From Verrucomicrobiota bacterium (lineage in GTDB: Bacteria > Verrucomicrobiota > Verrucomicrobiia > Verrucomicrobiales > Verrucomicrobiaceae), in contig JAPLUM010000652.1 in assembly GCA_026397605.1 (NCBI GenBank), forward strand, positions 1 to 33,617: a stretch of 33,617 bases of DNA, read 5' to 3'. This document shows, piece by piece, positions 1-8,508 of this stretch. The position numbers were made by a program, and so were the translations under genes. The first letter of the stretch is position 1, and each line of letters starts with the position of its first letter. The notes under the pieces are model-generated. The model worked only from the letters and a program-made list of their open reading frames with translations. It was not told the DNA's origin and made no database searches.

Positions 1-3000
1 ACGATGCCGTTGACACTAGCTCCAGAATAAATCGCGTTGTTGCGGCTGCGCTCGTATTCGGTGGGTGGGTGTGCGCGGTGCCAAGCGAGCAGCGTGGAGA
101 GAACTCCTTGGGTGCCTGTCGGGGAGGTATTGTCCGCGAGCATGAGATCAACGGTGTCTGTGTCGGAGCCATCATAGCGGACCATCATGTAAAGCTGGGC
201 ACGGGCGACGATGCCTTTATCCCGATCCAGTGGCTCCCACGAATTGCCGTCAGAGAAGGATTCTGGCGCAAAGGGGTCGCTGTTGACATTGGCACCTTCA
301 TCAAAGGGAAGGTTCGAGCGCAGGCTGTTCACGGTGTCTTTGCAGGGGAAGAGATGATGAATGTCTGAGTAGTCTGGGCCTGTATCGCCGACACCGTCGC
401 TGCGTGGCCAGACGTGCTCACGATTCCAGCCGCCATTGATATTCGCAGAGGTTTTTGGCAGTGAAGCATTCGAGTAAAGCAGACGAACATTGGCGCTGGT
501 GGTCGCGTCTTCGTCGATGACCTGCATGACCTCATCCACAGTGCCATAGTCAACGACGGTGTGACCGTCGATGATGTTGTGCAGCGCGTTTTGAAGGGGT
601 GTGCCAAGCAGACCAGCAGCGCTGCTGTAGTAGTTGGCAAGGCCTACGTTTGGCGGTGTTGTGACTTCGCTGAGGGTGAGGTTCAGGAAGACCATGTGAT
701 GGTCTGTGATGGAGGTCGCATCGCTGATCGTGCCTGGGACCGTTGCAGGCCAGAAGACACCGCCGCTATTCACCACGAGGCCGTATGAGGATGGCAGGGC
801 GTAATCGACTCGGACACCACTGCTGAAGGCTGCGGTGTCATCCGGGTTGGGGCCGGTACCGCCGCCGGGGACGAAGGTGGAGTTCACCAATGGGTTCGGC
901 GTGACGGCGGTTCCGCCAATGGTTAAATTGCCGCCAATGATTCGCTTGATGGCAGGGTCGGTACTGTCGCCCTCATTGTTATCCGCGTTTTGGTCACCGC
1001 AGATGATGAAGCGTGTATTGGCTGGCAGACCACCCGAGCGAGTCGCAAACGTTTCCGTGTCATCGTAGATGTAGGCGGAGGTCGCACCGGGTGTCACGTA
1101 GTCGTTCCAGAAGCGGATTTCATCACTGTTACGGCGGCCATTGTGATCGACTCCAGCGGTCCAAGGCGCACCGGAATCAAAAACGGGCGGTGTAGGATGG
1201 CTGGCAAGGATGTGGACGGGTGTGCCGTTCACGAGGACTGGAACGTCCGCGTGATTCTTGGAGGAGAGGCGGAAGACATTCAGCTCGGCTGTGGAATACC
1301 AATCAATCGGAGTGCCGTTGGCTGGATTGTCTGGCAGATCAGCGCCTGGCATGTCTTTCCAGAGGAATTTTTGGAAGGTGCGGATGTTCGCCGTATCGAT
1401 TGGATACTTGGAAAGCACGACAAAGGCGTATTGACCAAGATGCGTGCCGAAGCCGAACGCGTCCTCACCATAACCAGCAGCTCCTGGGGTGGAAACGACG
1501 CTACCATTGTTATCGAGATCGAAACCGGAGTGAACGCCCGTGTTTGCAGGGGCAATGAAGGCGTATGGGTAATAGACTGGGTTTTCTCCGTTCTGTGCGA
1601 CTTCGAGGTAGTTCTCTTTGAAGCGCTTGAGGGCCAAGCCTTTCGCATCGTAGTCAAACTCGTTGATGAGGATGACGTCATTATTGTTGTTCTGAATGAC
1701 GCGGGCGATCTTTTTCGCCTGGTCGCTGGTGACGGTGCCGAGTTCAGTGATCAGTGCGCCCGCAGTATCCCGGAAGAGTGAGGTGTTGTAGGTAGCGGCT
1801 TTGAAGTTATTGGTCGTCGAAACGATGGTGTTGGTGACGTTGATCGTCACTTTTTCCAGCGTTGAATTGCTACCGTCAAAGGACTGCACACGTAGCTCGT
1901 GAGAACGTGGGCTCTCGAGTTGAAGCGCTGCGGGATTGGCGAGTGTGATCGCACCAGAATTTGGGTTAATGGCGAAGGCGCCCGTTTCGAATCCTTTCTC
2001 CAAGAAGCAGAGCTGGCCTCCTTCAAAGAGTGCCTTTGATGCAACGAGGCCGGTGGTGACGGAGTGGGCCTGAATGTCAAAGAGGAAGAGCGAGCCTGCT
2101 TCTTCACCGAAGAGTGTGGAGACATCGATGATGCCGGAGGATTCCCAGTTGCCAACATCGCTTGGATTCGTGTCCGTAGAGCCGAGTGGCAAGACGGTGG
2201 AGCGATCTGTCTGCGCAATACGCACCGCCGCGCCCGTCGTCGCATTGAGACGCCAGATGGAGGTCTCAAATCCAGCCGCGCCGAAGCTGCCGACTTGGTT
2301 TGACTGATCTTCCTGCACGTAGATAAAGCCGTCGTCAGCCCAGTCGAGATTGTCTGGGCAGCGCAGGCCTTCCTCAGGCGTAGCGAACTGACCGCCGCCA
2401 GCCACGTCACCATCATAGAGGATGCGCAGCGCTCCGCTGGTCGGCACGCCTGAGGCAAAGTCGATGTCGATGATGTATGTGTCGCCCCAGTTATCCAGCG
2501 GATACAATGAACCGCGTCCAGTGGAGGTGAAGGCGACCATGCTACCATCCGTCGGACTGGTGCTGAGATCTTCAGGACGCGAGAAGGAGAACGCACCTGC
2601 TGCATCAGCCTCGGCTTGCAGCGTCGTGTCATTTTTATATCCAGCGGCATCATGTCCGGCAGTGCCTGCATTGGTGGCGTTGCGCGCATTGATCGCCACC
2701 CAGGTGCCCGCGCGGGTCAGGCCGTTGCCATTGGTGCCATTGAACTGCTGCGGCGTGAGGTTGCCGTTTGTGGCTTTCCACACATAGAGCTGGCCACCGC
2801 TGAGCCCGTTGCGCTGGAGGAAAGTGCCTGCTGCATTCTTCACGCCGACATAAAGATAAAGCGGAGTGCCCTGCGCATCATCACCGAGCAGGAAGGCCAC
2901 ATGCGTCGTGTTACCCGTATCGACCAATGCCGCATTTTCCCAAGAACCACGGCCCATGTCTGGCAGCGCCCAGAAGTCGCCATTTGAGGTATCCAGTGCC

Positions 3001-5906
3001 CACATCGTGCCGCCATGCGGATGACCAAAAGCAGTCGATGTCTCTTCACCAGTGAAGTAGATACGATCCGCAAGACCACGACCAGCGCCCCAGAGATTTG
3101 GCTCAAAAAGGGAAGACGAGCACATGCGGTCAAGGCCGCCGAGTTCAAGCTGTGCCGTGCTGGTGACGACAGTGCCGCTACGATCATACATGCGAGCGAT
3201 AGCGAGACCGCTATCGACCACTTTGCGGCTGCCCTTGTCGATGTCGAAGTAAGTGACGCGAGCACCTCCCTTGGTGATAACGGTGCCATTTGCCAATGTC
3301 CAAGGATAACCCGCAGAGCCAGAGGTTGGCAGTTCGATCTCATGATTCATGAACACACGCACCGTGGTCGCATTGAGAGAATAGGCACCGAGTCCGTCCG
3401 GAGTGCCCACAGGAGAAAAAGCGCCCGCACTGGATGCATTCAATGCGCCGGTTGCTCCCTGAAAGGTATCACCCACGGTCCAGACTGGATCCACGAGGTA
3501 ACCAGCACCAGGTGTGCCCTTGATCATCGTCGAACCACCACTGCCGCCGAGGATGGCGTATTTCACACCTTCGTTGCCGATGATGGCTGGATTGAGATCA
3601 CCGACGACAGTTCCCGCCCGTGCATTTTCAGAAATGCTGAAAGGACCAAGTGCGGTGATCGGCGGTTGCGATGTGGTGAAGTCCCAGGTGGTCGTGTCCG
3701 TGAAGCCTGCATAGTCGTTTCCAGAAACGTCCTCGATAGCGCCAGCCGTGACTTGCACATAGTAAGTGTTCCCAGAAACCAGCGGACTGGTTGGATCAAT
3801 CGTCACCGTGGCATTGCTCACGGTGACTTGTGTCGAAGTGACATCAATGGCTTCCACCAGGACATTGCCACTGGTGTTAAAGATGGAGATCGTGCCGGAA
3901 GCTCCCTTCTGAACAAGTTCATTGAAGCGAATGGAAAGGTTCGAGCTGAGAGGGAATCCACTGAAGCCATCAGCTGGAGTGAATGCGGCGACCGTTGGCA
4001 CAGTGTTGTCGATGCCAGGCGTCTGATTGACGGTGAGCTTCAGTGATGGATCGCCTGGATCGAAGGTGTTGCCTTTACCCGAATAAGTGATGGCTGTGGT
4101 AGGCGTCGTAGCGGCCAGGATGATACTGAATTCAGCTCCCGCATTGAGCTGGGCGAGTAGCGCAGGTTCGACAGCACTCAGGTTAAGCGTGAAGGTGTTT
4201 GGTAGACCGCCCTGTGCCCCTGTGGTAGCCGGAGTGAAAGGGAACACTCCGAGTGAAACGGGAGCGAAGGTGTAGTTCGCGTTATTGATGCCGTTGGTTG
4301 TTGCCGTGTTAAAAGTCTTGCCCGCGAAGTTGCCGTTCATCTGATCGGTGGTGAGGAAAAACTCCAGTGTCGAGCCTGCGGCGAAGGTGCGGTTATTCGT
4401 CGTCAGCGTGTATTCCGCAGTCACGATGTTGTCGATGTTCGCCGAGCCTGGCAGCACGAAATCCACCTTGCTGAACCTGAAGTTCGCGATGCTATAGACC
4501 GCAAAGGTGCCCAAGGCGCTTCCCTCTGCATAGTGATCTGCCGAAGCGGAACCGCCGGTCGGTCTAGCTGCACCAGTCGCGGAGGTGAGAGTGGTTGCCA
4601 TGTAGGCTTGCTGAGTGATGCCAGTGGTGAAGTTCCACGTCGTAGGATCACTGATGCCTGCATAATCATTACCAGCGATGTCTTCGATGGCACCTGATGG
4701 AATTTCCAAAAAGTAACCCGTGGAGTTCACAAACGGAGTCGTAGGCGTGATCGTCACCGTGCTGCCAGCAACCACGACCTGCGTGGAAGTCACGGCAATC
4801 GTGTCAAAAATACCGCCACTGTTTTTAATGAGAATATTGCCCGTACCTTTTTTGACCGCCTCATTAAAAGTGATGGATGGCGTTGCCGAGTTAGCCACAC
4901 CGGTCGCATCGTCCAGCGGAGAAAAGCTGGTGGCAAGCGGCGCAGTCACATCAGGGGTGAGTGTCGTGAAGTTCCACGCCGCATTGCCGCTTATCCCCGC
5001 GTAGTTGTTGTTTGCGATGTCCTGGATAGCTCCAGCAGGGATTTCAATGTAGTAGCCCGTTGTGTTCGCAAACGCTGTAGCATGAGTGATCGTCATAGTG
5101 CTACCAGCAACGACGATCTGGCTCGAAGTGATGGCGATGGTTTCAAAAATCGAGTCATCGCTACTGCGCTTGATCAAGATGTTGCCCGTTGTGCCTTTTT
5201 TCACTGGTTCGTTGAAAGTGATGCTCGGAGTGGTGTTGGTCGCCACGCCTGAGGCGTTGTCGGCAGGCGAGAACGTGCTGGCGAGGGGTGCAACCGTGTC
5301 ACCGCCGCTTGCAGTTGCGTTGACTTGTAGATTGTCGATCCGGTTGTTGCCTGTGGTGGTCGTCGCGCCGCTCACAGTGTAACGAAGACGAACATTAGAT
5401 TGTCCATCGACCGCGTTGATCGCAGTCAGATCGACCAGTGGCGCAAGCGCGAAAGTGGTTGAAGTCGTTGCTGTGTTCACTCCTGCAATTGTCGTGAAGG
5501 CGCCTCCTGCGACACTGTAGGACCAGACGCCAGAGCTGAAACCTGAGGCTGTGCCACGCGTTGCAAAGCTCACAATTGGGTCAGCGAAACCAGTGAGGTT
5601 CAATTGCAACTCAATGAACGAATTGTTCCCAGCGTTGCTCACCAAACTAAGGGACTCCTCAGCCGGATCTGCGCTGAGCACGTTTAGTGTGGAGCCACCA
5701 AAGTCATCCACCAGCCCGGTGAAACCTGTTAGCGAGAGTGTTCCTGCACCTTGATTGGCTGCAATCGAAGTCGGCACACCACCAGCGCCTGGCGCACTGG
5801 CCGTGGTAATGGAAAGAGAATTAAAGTTCCAATAAGAGACGACATCTGCGATGCCGCTTTGAACTGATAAAAGCCCAATGATGAGCGTGAGGATGATTTT
5901 TTTCAT
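1..5906 (-). CDS. Giant secreted PhoX-like / EEP / endonuclease I multidomain protein (3' end beyond window)
   Basis: Open from the ATG at 5906 to the left edge, at least 1968 residues, C-terminus not seen. Order: signal peptide (1-20, MKKIILTLIIGLLSVQSGIA); beta-rich region; two adjacent SbsA-type Ig domains (about 203-308 and 314-426); another beta-rich region; a third Ig domain (about 636-745); a cadherin-like stretch (ISENARAGTVVG); a PhoX/DUF839-like propeller (about 809-1306) with FMNHE, GRGSWEN and YVGVKN; a short cadherin-like piece; an EEP domain (about 1359-1751) with LINEFD, ILASHPTPP, GDQNAD, RVDYAL and TDHHMVF; and an endonuclease I domain (from about 1753) with NREHVWP (1828-1834, His1831), DIHHLFP and RRNNAIYS-like ERSRNNAIYS. 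These families hydrolyse phosphoesters and nucleic acids; secretion implies action outside the cytoplasm. It follows btaB on the same strand after 155 nt. That all three domains are active is inference. Confidence 0.88.
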   Translation of the reverse strand, partial: MKKIILTLIIGLLSVQSGIADVVSYWNFNSLSITTASAPGAGGVPTSIAANQGAGTLSLTGFTGLVDDFGGSTLNVLSADPAEESLSLVSNAGNNSFIELQLNLTGFADPIVSFATRGTASGFSSGVWSYSVAGGAFTTIAGVNTATTSTTFALAPLVDLTAINAVDGQSNVRLRYTVSGATTTTGNNRIDNLQVNATASGGDTVAPLASTFSPADNASGVATNTTPSITFNEPVKKGTTGNILIKRSSDDSIFETIAITSSQIVVAGSTMTITHATAFANTTGYYIEIPAGAIQDIANNNYAGISGNAAWNFTTLTPDVTAPLATSFSPLDDATGVANSATPSITFNEAVKKGTGNILIKNSGGIFDTIAVTSTQVVVAGSTVTITPTTPFVNSTGYFLEIPSGAIEDIAGNDYAGISDPTTWNFTTGITQQAYMATTLTSATGAARPTGGSASADHYAEGSALGTFAVYSIANFRFSKVDFVLPGSANIDNIVTAEYTLTTNNRTFAAGSTLEFFLTTDQMNGNFAGKTFNTATTNGINNANYTFAPVSLGVFPFTPATTGAQGGLPNTFTLNLSAVEPALLAQLNAGAEFSIILAATTPTTAITYSGKGNTFDPGDPSLKLTVNQTPGIDNTVPTVAAFTPADGFSGFPLSSNLSIRFNELVQKGASGTISIFNTSGNVLVEAIDVTSTQVTVSNATVTIDPTSPLVSGNTYYVQVTAGAIEDVSGNDYAGFTDTTTWDFTTSQPPITALGPFSISENARAGTVVGDLNPAIIGNEGVKYAILGGSGGSTMIKGTPGAGYLVDPVWTVGDTFQGATGALNASSAGAFSPVGTPDGLGAYSLNATTVRVFMNHEIELPTSGSAGYPWTLANGTVITKGGARVTYFDIDKGSRKVVDSGLAIARMYDRSGTVVTSTAQLELGGLDRMCSSSLFEPNLWGAGRGLADRIYFTGEETSTAFGHPHGGTMWALDTSNGDFWALPDMGRGSWENAALVDTGNTTHVAFLLGDDAQGTPLYLYVGVKNAAGTFLQRNGLSGGQLYVWKATNGNLTPQQFNGTNGNGLTRAGTWVAINARNATNAGTAGHDAAGYKNDTTLQAEADAAGAFSFSRPEDLSTSPTDGSMVAFTSTGRGSLYPLDNWGDTYIIDIDFASGVPTSGALRILYDGDVAGGGQFATPEEGLRCPDNLDWADDGFIYVQEDQSNQVGSFGAAGFETSIWRLNATTGAAVRIAQTDRSTVLPLGSTDTNPSDVGNWESSGIIDVSTLFGEEAGSLFLFDIQAHSVTTGLVASKALFEGGQLCFLEKGFETGAFAINPNSGAITLANPAALQLESPRSHELRVQSFDGSNSTLEKVTINVTNTIVSTTNNFKAATYNTSLFRDTAGALITELGTVTSDQAKKIARVIQNNNNDVILINEFDYDAKGLALKRFKENYLEVAQNGENPVYYPYAFIAPANTGVHSGFDLDNNGSVVSTPGAAGYGEDAFGFGTHLGQYAFVVLSKYPIDTANIRTFQKFLWKDMPGADLPDNPANGTPIDWYSTAELNVFRLSSKNHADVPVLVNGTPVHILASHPTPPVFDSGAPWTAGVDHNGRRNSDEIRFWNDYVTPGATSAYIYDDTETFATRSGGLPANTRFIICGDQNADNNEGDSTDPAIKRIIGGNLTIGGTAVTPNPLVNSTFVPGGGTGPNPDDTAAFSSGVRVDYALPSSYGLVVNSGGVFWPATVPGTISDATSITDHHMVFLNLTLSEVTTPPNVGLANYYSSAAGLLGTPLQNALHNIIDGHTVVDYGTVDEVMQVIDEDATTSANVRLLYSNASLPKTSANINGGWNREHVWPRSDGVGDTGPDYSDIHHLFPCKDTVNSLRSNLPFDEGANVNSDPFAPESFSDGNSWEPLDRDKGIVARAQLYMMVRYDGSDTDTVDLMLADNTSPTGTQGVLSTLLAWHRAHPPTEYERSRNNAIYSGASVNGI
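4640..5310 (-). repeat. Two adjacent SbsA-like Ig domain repeats inside the giant nuclease gene
   Basis: Two consecutive units of about 330 bp encode closely similar Ig-like domains. Both contain the pattern SITFNE.VKKGT.GNILIK in the first half and end in a similar block (GYYIEIPAGAIQDIANNNYAG in one unit, GYFLEIPSGAIEDIAGNDYAG in the other), followed by AWNFTT or TWNFTT. A third, more diverged copy lies at about 3672-4000. They probably act as spacers or adhesion modules between enzyme domains. Confidence 0.75.
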
Positions 5907-6061
5907 GGCTTCGGATTGGTTCCGCCATGTCATTCACCTACTCTCCATCATCTGCACTTCATGCTACGTGAATCATTCGACACTGCCTGTTTTGTCACAT
6001 CTATTTATGTAACGCTGTGCGTGAGCAGATCGTCACATTCGCTCATGACGAGCACAGCGTT

Positions 6062-6670
6062 CTACGATCCATTTTTCTGGCCGATGAACATGCCATAGTG
6101 CCAAAGTCCAGTGTAGGCTGCGTGACGACTATCGACTAAAGGCGTGAACTTTGAGCGCAGGACTGGCCACAGATGACTTTCCATACGCACATGATTCACA
6201 CCCATCCAGCGGCGGAACATGTCAGACTGAGTGTGCGAAAAATCAACGACACTCATGTGCCCGCCAGCACGCAAATCTTGTGATGCGGCCTGAATGGCTT
6301 TTTCCCAACCTGGATTAAACATGGTTAGGGCATAAGAGCACAAAACGAGATCGAAGTCACCGCTGACAGGTTGATCGTAGCACTGCTGCAAGAGCGTGAC
6401 ACTGCGGACTTTTTGCTGCGCCACTTTCAGCATGTCAGAGGAAAGATCCACACCGGTAATCTCAGCCAATGGAAACAGGCGACGCAGGCTTAGCAAGTTC
6501 CGCCCGGTGCCACAACCAACTTCCAAGATGCGCTTTGGGCTTCCAATACCTGCTATGCGGTGAAGGATTCGTTCACGACCAAAGAGAAAGCTCCAGCGCG
6601 TAGCATCATAAATTTTGGCGTGCATGGCGTAGTAACCATGCAAAGCGGATTCAGGTGCTGTGGCAATCAT
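6062..6670 (-). CDS. btaB: BtaB-like S-adenosylmethionine-dependent N-methyltransferase (betaine lipid synthesis)
   Basis: 202 residues, a class I methyltransferase. Motif I (LEVGCGTGRN, residues 49-58) and the acidic post-I loop (VDLS, 74-77) bind SAM. The block YDATRWSFLFGRE (21-33) ahead of motif I resembles BtaB. In the known pathway BtaB trimethylates the amino group of diacylglyceryl-homoserine to give the betaine lipid DGTS, acting at the cytoplasmic membrane face. The ATG start overlaps the btaA stop by 4 nt (ATGA, 6667-6670), which implies translational coupling and supports the assignment. The stop is TAG at 6062. Taken alone it could be another small-molecule methyltransferase; the position directly behind btaA decides the call. 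Confidence 0.88.
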   Translation of the reverse strand: MIATAPESALHGYYAMHAKIYDATRWSFLFGRERILHRIAGIGSPKRILEVGCGTGRNLLSLRRLFPLAEITGVDLSSDMLKVAQQKVRSVTLLQQCYDQPVSGDFDLVLCSYALTMFNPGWEKAIQAASQDLRAGGHMSVVDFSHTQSDMFRRWMGVNHVRMESHLWPVLRSKFTPLVDSRHAAYTGLWHYGMFIGQKNGS

Positions 6671-7857
6671 GCGAGGACTTCTGCAAAGTGGGTGCTGCCG
6701 TAAGTGCCCACACGATCTAGGCGGTGCATGGCTTCCGTGCGTTCTGGTTGGAAGCGTAAGCGTGCACGAATCTCATCTGGAACAAAACTCAAATCCAAGC
6801 CTGCGGACCGCATCAGGATCTTCGTTCCTGGACGGCTATTGGCCAAGATCAGATCCCACTCCTCGCGTAGCGCTACGGGATCATTCCATGCCAGCCAATC
6901 CTGATGATCTAACAAGACGTAGTGTGAGTAGCTGCCAGGGTTTTCACGCAGGAAATTGGCAACAGTGCCTGAATAAGGCTTCAGGCGATCCATGCGCTGA
7001 CGCAGCATCTCTTGATTTTCGCGGCGAAGGTAATTGGGGCAGCAATGCAGGGTGTAGGAACCCGTGATATAGACACGCCAGAAATAGTTATCCTCAATGG
7101 GTAACTCGGTCATCACATGCTTCAATTTGTCTTTCACATAACCTGTGAGACCACCTGGATAAGAGTCCTCGATGAGTTTGATTTGCGGACGCGGCACACC
7201 GAGTAATGTCATCAAAGCCGGTTGACGAATGAGCCAATTCGTAAATTTACCCCAAATCTCTCCTTCGATCAGTTCATAGGCTTGAGTCTGTTCTTCCAGA
7301 GATTTGGCATCCAACAAACAGACGGCAAAGTTTTTGATGTTGGGACGCAAGCGGAACAGAGCATTTCCCATCACCCAGGCTGCTACGCCAGAGGTGCCAT
7401 GATAGTAGAACGACTTCTTTAAACTCTTCGGATTAAAAAATCCAATCCGCCGGTCCCAAAAGCCCTGCGCAGATTCGGTGAGCCGAGCACGCACGCTTTG
7501 ATAGATGGCTGTGTAATCCATGTGGGATCCGATCCCAAACATCTCAAAAAGATCATCAAAATCATTTCTCTTGATGAGGGCCATCTTTAATTCCAACAAC
7601 GCATTCTGGCGATGATTCACATCAATGGCATGAATTTGCGCTGGATTATCCAACAGGTAATCCAGAGAGTTGCACCCAGCACTGGTGATCATGACCACGC
7701 TGCTATCAGCATCTAGCTGCATGAGTTCTCGGTCGATCCGTGGATCCTCCCAGGCACAGTTATAGATTAAATTGGAGCCATGAACATGCTGAAAGAGCTT
7801 GTCGTGTGCAGCTTTTAACTTTGTGGGTGCTTTGGCTTGTTGGAGCGACTGAGTCAT
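6667..7857 (-). CDS. btaA: BtaA-like S-adenosylmethionine:diacylglycerol 3-amino-3-carboxypropyltransferase (DUF3419)
   Basis: 396 residues, the full length of the family. BtaA transfers the 3-amino-3-carboxypropyl group of SAM to diacylglycerol, the first step in making phosphorus-free betaine lipid. Visible signatures are NCAWEDPRID (33-42), the SAM-binding VVMITSAGCNSLDYLL (54-69), HAIDVNHRQNALLELK (76-91) and the later block EDSYPGGLTGYVKDKLKH. The start is the ATG at 7857, 21 nt behind the stop of the PEP-CTERM gene, with no clear Shine-Dalgarno sequence. It overlaps btaB by 4 nt. In alphaproteobacteria btaAB is induced by phosphate limitation; the secreted phosphatase neighbours fit that role here, but I found no convincing PhoB site. 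Confidence 0.92.
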   Translation of the reverse strand: MTQSLQQAKAPTKLKAAHDKLFQHVHGSNLIYNCAWEDPRIDRELMQLDADSSVVMITSAGCNSLDYLLDNPAQIHAIDVNHRQNALLELKMALIKRNDFDDLFEMFGIGSHMDYTAIYQSVRARLTESAQGFWDRRIGFFNPKSLKKSFYYHGTSGVAAWVMGNALFRLRPNIKNFAVCLLDAKSLEEQTQAYELIEGEIWGKFTNWLIRQPALMTLLGVPRPQIKLIEDSYPGGLTGYVKDKLKHVMTELPIEDNYFWRVYITGSYTLHCCPNYLRRENQEMLRQRMDRLKPYSGTVANFLRENPGSYSHYVLLDHQDWLAWNDPVALREEWDLILANSRPGTKILMRSAGLDLSFVPDEIRARLRFQPERTEAMHRLDRVGTYGSTHFAEVLA

Positions 7858-7878
7858 AGGCGATTCGTGTCGATTAGC

Positions 7879-8487
7879 TTACTTTGCTCGACGCCGACAG
7901 CTGATCAACGTGACAAAGCCGACAAATAGCAGCATCGCACGCGACGGCTCAGGGACGGAGCCTACGGTGATGGAGCTACCAGTATCATCATAAACCCAGT
8001 CGTGAATCACGCCGCCAGATGTGTTATTGGTGAATGTAGCGCGCATCCAACCGTAGTAGGGACCAGCTGAGGTATCGGTGGTAAAACGAAAACCGAGAAA
8101 GCCTTGCTGCCCAACGCTGAATTGATTCACCGCCACGCCTAGATGAGAAATGGGATCTCCAAAGCCTCCGAAACCTGTAGAATAAGTATTAGCGCCACTG
8201 ACCAGCTCACCGTTGTAGAAACGCAGTGCTGGCGCTGTGTTATCTGCTACGATGCGGGCCACCTGAAAACTACTGTGGGTTGCTACTCCAGAACCACCGA
8301 AAAAGGGATTGATATCCCAGCCCGTAAATTCTGAACCAGAGACTGCTGCATTGTCGATATTAATGTAGATGCCGTCAAGAGTTGTCGGAATAACAATGTT
8401 CTGCACACCACTATAAACCAGAGCTGCCTGTGCTGGATGCTGCGAATAGACAGCAAATCCAATGATGAGATAAATGAGTTTTTTCAT
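7879..8487 (-). CDS. Small PEP-CTERM sorting-signal protein
   Basis: 202 residues with an N-terminal signal peptide (MKKLIYLIIGFAVYSQHPAQA) and a C-terminal PEP-CTERM signal: VPEPS, a hydrophobic stretch (AMLLFVGFVTLIS) and a basic CRRRAK tail. PEP-CTERM proteins are cut and anchored or released by an exosortase and are tied to extracellular matrix in Gram-negative bacteria. The body (about 22-175) is beta-rich with many Gly, Ser, Thr and aromatic residues; it resembles short PEP-CTERM proteins of Verrucomicrobiota, but I recognise no enzymatic domain. It lies 21 nt behind the giant phosphatase gene and 21 nt before btaA, so it is probably co-transcribed with both. Its function is unknown. 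Confidence 0.85.
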   Translation of the reverse strand: MKKLIYLIIGFAVYSQHPAQAALVYSGVQNIVIPTTLDGIYINIDNAAVSGSEFTGWDINPFFGGSGVATHSSFQVARIVADNTAPALRFYNGELVSGANTYSTGFGGFGDPISHLGVAVNQFSVGQQGFLGFRFTTDTSAGPYYGWMRATFTNNTSGGVIHDWVYDDTGSSITVGSVPEPSRAMLLFVGFVTLISCRRRAK

Positions 8488-8508
8488 AAGGCTAGAAGAG
8501 GTAGAAAA

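Noticed and set aside
3015-4046. Plus-strand open frame of 343 codons, and similar long frames at 990-1781, 9160-10155, 10216-11034 and 12475-13284
   Set aside because: They lie opposite the two giant minus-strand genes, whose frames show clear domains throughout. The plus-strand translations have no recognisable domain and are rich in Arg, His and Cys, as expected for antisense frames.
5907-6061. Pho box ahead of the giant nuclease gene (a TTTTGTCACATC element), and CCTGTCACA near 16046 and 31010
   Set aside because: Each has at most one half-site resembling CTGTCAC; no second half-site lies 11 bp away in the required orientation. Random matches of this size are expected.
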